Part shown: positions 58,788-64,000 of the stretch, in pieces | How positions within the stretch are numbered: the first letter of the stretch is position 1 | How the letters are laid out: the number at the start of each line of letters is the position of its first letter | Assembly: GCA_002410925.1 (NCBI GenBank) | Contig: DHPR01000013.1 | Span: 62,001 to 126,000, forward strand | Direction of reading: 5' to 3' | Origin: UBA5359 sp002410925 [NCBI: bacterium UBP13_UBA5359] | GTDB lineage: Bacteria > UBP13 > UBA5359 | DNA length: 64,000 nucleotides | Made by a program: the position numbers and the translations under genes | Notes under the pieces: model-generated | The model's database searches: none | The model's input: the letters and a program-made list of their open reading frames with translations, nothing else | What the model was told of the DNA's origin: nothing

Positions 58788-59672
58788 ATGTTTAAAACGT
58801 TAGTAAAAAAAATAGATAACCTTTTCAATGGCCGCGTCAGCGTGGATGAAGAGATGCTTGATGAATTGGAAGAGCTTCTCATTCAATCCGATATCAGCCT
58901 GGAAACGGCAATGTCGCTGGTGGATCCGCTCAGGGAAGTCAACAGCCGCAGCGGGTTTAAATATGTTGATGAGGTTCGTGCTTTACTGGCCGATAATATT
59001 TCACGCCTGCTGCACAGTATAGATGGTGAAATCGGGTTGCAATTAAGCGGCAATCCGTCAGTCATACTCATTACCGGTGTGAACGGCAGCGGCAAGACCA
59101 CTACCACAGCTAAGCTGGCAGCCTTGCTCAAAAAGAGAGGGCTTCGTGTTTTGGTGGCAGCTGCAGATACTTTCAGAGCAGCAGCCGTTGACCAGCTGGC
59201 GGTATGGTGTAATAGAGTCGGTGTGGAGCTGGTCAAGCATCAGGAAGGCGCCGATCCGGCTGCCGTAGTCTTTGATGCCCTCAACGCTGCTCGTGCCAGA
59301 GGCGCTGATACAGTCTTGATAGACACGGCAGGCCGTCTGCATAACAAGGCCAATCTGATGGAGGAACTGAAGAAAATATCCCGTATCATCCTTAAAGTTG
59401 TACCTGAAGGGCCTTCAGAGGTTTTGCTGGCGCTGGACGCCACTACGGGACAGAACTCCGTCAACCAGGCCAGATTATTCAAAGAAGCCGTGAATGTAAC
59501 AGGCTTTATGTTGAACAAAGCAGATGGTACGGCCAAGGGCGGAGCCATATTATCTATAGTATCGGAACTAAAATTGCCGGTAAAGTTTCTGGGCACAGGT
59601 GAAAAAATCGAGGATATCGTGCCTTTTGATCCCGATATCTTTGCTCGTGAACTTGCCGGCATAAAAGGATAA
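58788..59672 (+). CDS. ftsY: Signal recognition particle receptor FtsY
   Basis: ATG 58788 (FKTLVKKIDNLF) follows GGAGAGAG; a longer frame from 58761 is rejected. The 294-residue protein is the short form, with N and G domains and no acidic A domain. The G domain has GVNGSGKTTTTAKLA (G1), DTFRAAAVDQL, DTAGRLHNKANLMEEL (G3), LNKADGTAKGGAILSI (G4 with NKAD) and LGTGEKIEDIVPFD near the end. It docks ribosome-nascent-chain complexes with Ffh at the membrane. It lies upstream of ffh, its partner, an arrangement conserved in Firmicutes-like genomes. Confidence 0.96.
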   Translation: MFKTLVKKIDNLFNGRVSVDEEMLDELEELLIQSDISLETAMSLVDPLREVNSRSGFKYVDEVRALLADNISRLLHSIDGEIGLQLSGNPSVILITGVNGSGKTTTTAKLAALLKKRGLRVLVAAADTFRAAAVDQLAVWCNRVGVELVKHQEGADPAAVVFDALNAARARGADTVLIDTAGRLHNKANLMEELKKISRIILKVVPEGPSEVLLALDATTGQNSVNQARLFKEAVNVTGFMLNKADGTAKGGAILSIVSELKLPVKFLGTGEKIEDIVPFDPDIFARELAGIKG

Positions 59673-59773
59673 GGTTATGAAGCCGGTCGGACACAGTTGG
59701 TTCACTGGTGAAATTGACAAAAAAGATAAGCGTCGATATACTAAAGCGTATTGATAAAGGAGCGGTGATTTGA

Positions 59774-61108
59774 GTGCTCGATAACCTGTCGCGTAAGCTG
59801 CAGGATGTTTTTGATAAATTGCGGAGCCGGGGCCGGCTGAGCGAAAGCGATGTCAAAGAGGCACTGCGGGAAATAAAGCTGGTTTTACTTGAGGCTGATG
59901 TAAACTTCAAGGTCGTCAAGGATTTCATTGCGGCTGTACAGGATAAGGCGGTGGGGGAAGATATACTCCATAGCCTGACGCCCGGCCAGCACGTGGTTAA
60001 AATCGTCCATGACGAATTGATGCACATCATGGGCGACGATGCAGATAAGCTTGCCCGCTCATCCACAGGCATGACGGTAATCATGCTGGTGGGACTTCAG
60101 GGTTCCGGCAAGACGACCACAGCAGCCAAGCTGGCCGGTCTGTTGAATCGTGAAGGCAGACATCCCTTGCTGGTGGCGGCCGATATATACAGGCCTGCCG
60201 CCGTCAAGCAGTTGCAGGTGCTTGGAGAGAGTATCGGAACGCCTGTTTTCAGCATGGGAGACAGCCGTCCTGAGGACATAGTGCGGGGTGCCCTGACGCA
60301 TGCAGGGCAGCAATCGCTGGATACGGTCATTATAGATACAGCCGGCCGTTTACATATTGATGAAGATATGATGGAGGAGATTCATCGGCTGGAAGAGATA
60401 TCCCGGCCGCAGGAGATTCTGCTGGTTTTGGATGCCGCTATGGGCCAGGAAGCCGTCAATGTGGCTCAGGAATTCGGCAGTCATGTCAGGCTTACCGGTT
60501 ATATTATGAGCCGTTTTGACAGTGACACCCGCGGCGGAGCAGCATTATCCATAAGAGCGGTCACCGGCCTGCCGATAAAGTTTATCGGCATCGGGGAGAA
60601 GCTGGATGCTCTGGAGAAATTTCATCCTCAGCGTATTGCTTCCAGAATCCTGGGCATGGGAGACGTTCTGACTCTGATAGAGAGAGCCCAGGCCGCGGTG
60701 GATATAGCCGAGGCTGAGACATTGGAAAAGAAGCTGAAGACCAACAGCTTCAACTTTGAGGATTTTGCTCAGCAGATGCGTCGGATGCGCAAGATGGGGC
60801 CGTTGGATCAGCTCTTGGCTATGGTGCCCGGCTTTGAGCGTATGAAAGATAAGGGCGGCATCAATATAGATGAGCGTCAGATGGCCCGGGTGGAGGCTAT
60901 GATCGGCTCCATGACAAGAGAGGAGCGAGGCAATCCTCAGGTTATCGATGGCAGCCGCAGACGCAGGATAGCCGGCGGAAGCGGATGTACTGTTCAGGAG
61001 GTCAACAGCCTGCTGAAACAATTTGAACAGGCAAAGAAGATGATGAAACAGCTGTCGGACATGGAACATAAGGGAGCGCACGGCCTGATGCCGAAGTTCC
61101 CATTTTAA
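59774..61108 (+). CDS. ffh: Signal recognition particle protein Ffh
   Basis: The gene has a GTG start at 59774; AAGGAG lies about 11 bases upstream. The 444-residue product has the NG GTPase domains, with GLQGSGKTTTAAKLA (G1), DIYRPAAVKQL and DTAGRLHIDEDMMEE (G3), plus a Met-rich M domain (about 315-444) with FNFEDFAQQMRRMRKMGPL and SRRRRIAGGSGCTVQEVN for 4.5S RNA binding. The usual TKLDGD G4 segment reads MSRFDSDTRGGAALS here, so the canonical Thr-Lys are Ser-Arg. It binds signal sequences and, with FtsY, targets membrane proteins. YlxM is not encoded upstream. Confidence 0.95.
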   Translation: MLDNLSRKLQDVFDKLRSRGRLSESDVKEALREIKLVLLEADVNFKVVKDFIAAVQDKAVGEDILHSLTPGQHVVKIVHDELMHIMGDDADKLARSSTGMTVIMLVGLQGSGKTTTAAKLAGLLNREGRHPLLVAADIYRPAAVKQLQVLGESIGTPVFSMGDSRPEDIVRGALTHAGQQSLDTVIIDTAGRLHIDEDMMEEIHRLEEISRPQEILLVLDAAMGQEAVNVAQEFGSHVRLTGYIMSRFDSDTRGGAALSIRAVTGLPIKFIGIGEKLDALEKFHPQRIASRILGMGDVLTLIERAQAAVDIAEAETLEKKLKTNSFNFEDFAQQMRRMRKMGPLDQLLAMVPGFERMKDKGGINIDERQMARVEAMIGSMTREERGNPQVIDGSRRRRIAGGSGCTVQEVNSLLKQFEQAKKMMKQLSDMEHKGAHGLMPKFPF

Positions 61109-61173
61109 GAGAAGAAATGAATTAAGATAACAGACAAGCAAGGCATAAACAATAAAGAGGAGGAAGTAACAAA

Positions 61174-61473
61174 GTGGCGACTAGAATTAGATTGAAAAGG
61201 ATGGGTGCCAAGAAGCAGGCGTTTTACCGTGTGGTCGTATGCGATAAGAGGTCCCCGCGTGACGGGCGTTTTATAGAGATCCTGGGGTATTACAACCCGT
61301 TGACCGATCCTGCCGAGATTAATATCAATGAGGAAAGGCTGAATCACTGGCTGGCAACGGGAGCATCTCCATCGGATTCCGTAGTTTCGCTTCTGAAACA
61401 GAAGGGCATAATGCCTGCAACTACGATCGATGAGTCTGCCGGGGTTGAAATCCCGGAGCCAGCTGAGGCCTGA
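61174..61473 (+). CDS. rpsP: 30S ribosomal protein S16
   Basis: The gene has a GTG start at 61174 after GAGGAGGAAG. The 99-residue product begins [20 protein letters not shown] and [19 protein letters not shown], both highly conserved in S16, followed by [18 protein letters not shown]. The C-terminal tail (EIPEPAEA) is acidic and slightly longer than usual. S16 helps assemble the 30S subunit. The order ffh-rpsP-khpA-rimM-trmD-rplS is a standard operon in Gram-positive-type genomes, linking secretion and ribosome maturation. Confidence 0.97.
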   Translation: MATRIRLKRMGAKKQAFYRVVVCDKRSPRDGRFIEILGYYNPLTDPAEININEERLNHWLATGASPSDSVVSLLKQKGIMPATTIDESAGVEIPEPAEA

Positions 61474-61615
61474 GGTTTCAGCCTTTATGCAGGTAGCAGT
61501 GGCCTGGGTTCTTATTAATTGCTCGACATAAAGCAAATAACGGGTAACCGGGCATGCAAGGGAATTTGAAGCCTCAGCGATTGCCCGGGCAGCCGTTTCA
61601 GGGGAGTGTGCTTAT

Positions 61616-61846
61616 ATGAAGGAATTGCTGGAGTATCTGATTAAATCTTTAGTGGATTATCCCGATGAGGTTGAAGTCCAGCCGGTAGAAGGCGAGAAAA
61701 CCATTATCTTTGAAGTTAGAGTTGCTTCTGATGATATGGGTAAGGTTATCGGCAAGCAGGGCAAGATAGCCAATGCTTTGAGAACTATCCTTAAGGCTGC
61801 AGCCACCAAGGATGGTAAAAAGGTTTCAATGGAGATCATATCTTGA
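61616..61846 (+). CDS. khpA: KH-domain RNA-binding protein KhpA
   Basis: The 76-residue product is a single KH domain: KELLEYLIKSLVDYPDEVEVQ, then the RNA-binding GKVIGKQGKIANALRTI loop (G-K-Q-G in the GxxG position), ending VSMEIIS. KhpA proteins lie between rpsP and rimM in many genomes and form a complex with the Jag/KhpB protein that binds small and messenger RNAs and influences cell division. GGGGAG lies upstream of ATG 61616. Its stop overlaps the TTG start of rimM. Confidence 0.93.
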   Translation: MKELLEYLIKSLVDYPDEVEVQPVEGEKTIIFEVRVASDDMGKVIGKQGKIANALRTILKAAATKDGKKVSMEIIS

Positions 61847-62343
61847 CCCTTGAGATGGTAGAAGCCGGCGTTATTACAGGCGCACACGGAATAACCGGAG
61901 AGGTCAAGTTTAGCCCGCAAATGGATCTTCAGCCGCTACAGGGTGTGGAGATCCGGTTGGCAGACCTGCACGCACCGGATAGAGACGGATTATATAAGGT
62001 TGAAAACGCCAGGCCGCACAAGGGATATCTGATACTTAAGCTTAAGGGGTGTAATACCAGAAATGATGCGGAGCTGCTTTGCGGCAGACACGTCATGGTT
62101 CCGCAGGATCTGTTGACGCCGCTGGTTGAGGGCGAATACCTGATAGATGATATAATCGGATTGAAGGTTTACACTCTTTTCGGTGCTTTTCTGGGCGAGA
62201 TCGATGAAGTCATAAAAACAGGCGCTAATGATGTTTATGTTGTAGGACGGCACCTTATTCCCGCTATTCATGATGTAGTCAAGGAGATAGATATAGAGCG
62301 GCGGCGTATGGTGATCGATCCGCTGGATGGTATGCTGGAGTAA
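61843..62343 (+). CDS. rimM: Ribosome maturation factor RimM
   Basis: The gene has a TTG start at 61843, overlapping the khpA stop (TTGA). The 166-residue product starts with VEAGVITGAHGITGEVKFSP, the RimM N-terminal motif (GxxxxxHGxxGEV), and its OB-like first domain runs to about residue 85. A linker PQDLLTPLVEGEYLIDDIIG leads to a PRC-barrel domain (about 95-166) with KTGANDVYVV and LIPAIHDVVKEID, as expected. RimM assists 30S assembly, binding S19. It is translated together with khpA and lies upstream of trmD. Confidence 0.95.
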   Translation: MTLEMVEAGVITGAHGITGEVKFSPQMDLQPLQGVEIRLADLHAPDRDGLYKVENARPHKGYLILKLKGCNTRNDAELLCGRHVMVPQDLLTPLVEGEYLIDDIIGLKVYTLFGAFLGEIDEVIKTGANDVYVVGRHLIPAIHDVVKEIDIERRRMVIDPLDGMLE

Positions 62344-62373
62344 ATATCAAGAGTATCGAGCCCGGAGGTTTGT

Positions 62374-63183
62374 ATGGAAAGTCCGAAACCGGCAACCGAT
62401 AATCAAAAGCCGGCGGCTGCGCCCGAAGGACGCAGCTATACGCTGGATATAGTTACAATCTTTCCCGGCATAATTGAGAGCCACCTATCGGAGAGCCTTA
62501 TAAAAAGGGCGCGAGAAAGAGGCATATTGGTCGTTGAAGCGCACGATCTTCGCGATTATACCAGCGACAGACACAGGACGGTTGATGATGCTCCTTATGG
62601 CGGAGGCGCCGGCATGATAATGAAGGCCCCGCCTTTTTTTGAAGCTGTAGCTGCAATAACCGCCCTGCGCGGATACAAACCGCACACTATTATGGTTACC
62701 CCGCAGGGGAAGACCTTAAATCAGAAGCGAGCAGAGGAATTGGCAACCATGGAAGGATTGCTCATTCTTTGCGGACATTACGAGGGTGTCGATGAAAGGG
62801 TGCGAACGGCATTGGCCGATGAAGAGATATCGCTGGGTGATTATGTCCTTATGGGTGGCGAGGTAGCCGCTATGGCTATAGTGGAGGCCGTTTCCAGGTT
62901 GCTCCCCGGTGTTCTGGGAGCAATTGAAGCCCATAAAGAGGAATCGCATTATGCCGGTTTGCTGGAGTATCCGCACTATACGCGCCCGGCAGAGTATCGA
63001 GGACTCGGTGTGCCGGAGGTTCTCCTCTCCGGCAATCATAATCGGATTGAACGCTGGCGCCGCCGCGAAATGCTGCGTCGCACCTTGCAGCGAAGACCGG
63101 AATTACTGCTGAAGGCCGATCTTGCTGATGAGGATAAAAGCATGATGTGTAAGCTTATTAAGAAACGAGATATATCTGTTTAA
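62374..63183 (+). CDS. trmD: tRNA (guanine37-N1)-methyltransferase
   Basis: The 269-residue protein is a SPOUT methyltransferase. After a Pro/Ala-rich 20-residue extension, [15 protein letters not shown] begins the fold. [31 protein letters not shown] is the conserved block, and [15 protein letters not shown] and [15 protein letters not shown] form the knot that binds SAM. The C-terminal domain has [24 protein letters not shown], which contacts tRNA. It makes m1G37 and so prevents frameshifting. The start ATG 62374 follows GGAGG; a start nearer the fold is not supported by a ribosome binding site. Confidence 0.96.
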   Translation: MESPKPATDNQKPAAAPEGRSYTLDIVTIFPGIIESHLSESLIKRARERGILVVEAHDLRDYTSDRHRTVDDAPYGGGAGMIMKAPPFFEAVAAITALRGYKPHTIMVTPQGKTLNQKRAEELATMEGLLILCGHYEGVDERVRTALADEEISLGDYVLMGGEVAAMAIVEAVSRLLPGVLGAIEAHKEESHYAGLLEYPHYTRPAEYRGLGVPEVLLSGNHNRIERWRRREMLRRTLQRRPELLLKADLADEDKSMMCKLIKKRDISV

Positions 63184-63208
63184 CTCAAATAATCGGCCTT
63201 CAGCGCGG

Positions 63209-63237
63209 TTGTAACCCGTTGACCATTATGATATAAT
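63209..63237 (+). promoter_or_regulatory. Promoter ahead of rplS
   Basis: TTGTAA (63209-63214), a 17-base spacer and TATAAT (63232-63237) lie in the 254-bp gap between trmD and rplS. The start of rplS is 200 bases downstream, leaving a long 5' leader of unknown purpose in which I see no recognised riboswitch. Confidence 0.6.
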
Positions 63238-63437
63238 CTTGCTTGCTTGTTTTTTAATAAGTGCATAGAGTTAATAATGAATATGCAGCGCTCTGTTATA
63301 AATCCGGGATTACACAATGCAGGATGATGGGTTCGGAAGCCCGCATTGACCGGAAAGAGAAGAAATGACCTGAATGCAGGAGTGTGTGGTTTGGAAAGAC
63401 ACAGTCCGCATTCCGCATTAGAAATGTGGGGGATACT

Positions 63438-63782
63438 ATGGGCCAGATAAAGGTTATAGAGCAGGAGTTTATCAAAGAGAATGTGCCGGAATTCAATGTT
63501 GGAGATACCGTCAAGGTGTATGTAAAGATCGTTGAAGCCGGAAGTGAAAGAGTGCAGTCTTATGAAGGCGTAGTCATCCGTAAGCGTAACGGCGGCATCA
63601 ATGCTAACTTTACTGTCCGGCGCATAAGTAATGGTGTAGGTGTGGAAAGAACTTTTCTGGTTAATTCACCCCGCGTGGATAGAATAGATGTTTTGCGCCG
63701 CGGTGATGTCAGAAGAGCCAAGCTTTATTATTTACGTGAACGAGCCGGAAAATCCGCTCGTATCAAGGAGAAAAGATCTTAA
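63438..63782 (+). CDS. rplS: 50S ribosomal protein L19
   Basis: ATG 63438 follows GGGGGAT; the 18 residues upstream in the same frame are not part of L19. The 114-residue product starts [20 protein letters not shown] and [11 protein letters not shown], then [25 protein letters not shown], the characteristic L19 core, and ends [20 protein letters not shown]19 lies at the 30S-50S interface. Its stop codon shares one base with the start of lepB, which follows directly. Confidence 0.96.
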   Translation: MGQIKVIEQEFIKENVPEFNVGDTVKVYVKIVEAGSERVQSYEGVVIRKRNGGINANFTVRRISNGVGVERTFLVNSPRVDRIDVLRRGDVRRAKLYYLRERAGKSARIKEKRS

Positions 63783-64000
63783 TGAGCGAACGTCTCAAAG
63801 CGGAGATCAAAGAGACAGCCGAATCTTTGGTTATCGCCGTTATTCTTGCTTTGATTATAAGGGCCTTTATCGTTCAGGCGTTTTATATCCCATCAGGGTC
63901 GATGGAGCCGACGCTTAACGTGGGCGATCGCATACTGGTAAGCAAGTTTATTTACCACTTCAGGCAGCCTGTTTACGGTGATGTTGTAGTCTTTAAGTTC
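63782..64000 (+). CDS. lepB: Signal peptidase I, 3' truncated by the window
   Basis: ATG 63782 shares its A with the rplS stop codon. The 73 residues visible have one transmembrane helix (about 15-32), followed by YIPSGSMEPTLNVGDRILV with the catalytic serine S40, the box B motif of type I signal peptidases. PVYGDVVVFKF near the window end is box C. The lysine of box D lies beyond the window. It cleaves signal peptides from exported proteins, such as those of the secreted glycosidases here. lepB after rplS is a common order in Firmicutes. Confidence 0.93.
   Translation, partial: MSERLKAEIKETAESLVIAVILALIIRAFIVQAFYIPSGSMEPTLNVGDRILVSKFIYHFRQPVYGDVVVFKF

Overview
The window reads as a bacterial chromosome from a Terrabacteria-type lineage. 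Two facts point that way. The right third is a conserved housekeeping block: recG-rsmD-coaD-ackA-rpmF-plsX-fabHDG-acpP-fabF-rnc-smc-ftsY-ffh-rpsP-khpA-rimM-trmD-rplS-lepB. The left half carries solitary pseudopilins with the H-X9-DG (DUF1559/SBP_bac_10) signature next to unusual glycosidases, Gfo/Idh/MocA oxidoreductases and a URO-D-like protein, a mixture known from Armatimonadota, Planctomycetota and Lentisphaerota. An Armatimonadota-like organism is my best guess from gene content, with low to moderate confidence. No rRNA, tRNA or CRISPR array was seen.

Layout. (1) 1-3826: a URO-D-like gene cut by the window edge and a GH106-like giant glycosidase. (2) Cassette A, about 3.8-13.4 kb: a truncated LacI regulator copy, a secreted LamG/GH42-like protein, a second GH106-like protein, an intact LacI regulator and a pseudopilin. 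(3) Cassette B, about 13.6-21.0 kb: an AraC regulator divergent from a pseudopilin, a Gfo/Idh oxidoreductase, two secreted proteins with translationally coupled genes and a second oxidoreductase. (4) 21.2-25.0 kb: an NfeD-flotillin pair, an IS110 transposase remnant and a K+/H+ antiporter. (5) Cassette C, about 25.3-35.1 kb, visibly AT-richer: a GntR/LacI chimeric regulator, a pseudopilin, a GH123-like protein, a PHP protein, a GH42 beta-galactosidase and a HAD phosphatase. (6) 35.2-43.7 kb: a PHP protein, lysA, cbiMQO, a PEGA-repeat surface protein, an orphan response regulator, rpmB and a DUF1858 protein. (7) 43.7-64 kb: the housekeeping block, ending inside lepB.

The pattern worth most attention is that each of the three sugar cassettes couples one regulator of a different family with one H-X9-DG pseudopilin and a set of glycosidases or oxidoreductases, and contains no recognisable sugar transporter. 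Copies of one dispersed repeat (GGGGTCAGGAGTTTAC-type ends) sit at the cassette borders. Cassette C lies between two directly repeated copies of about 145 bp that still encode the start of a Y1/RAYT-type transposase. The cassettes therefore look like exchangeable glycan-use modules built on a shared plan.

All functional calls come from reading translated sequence and motifs by eye. No database search was run.
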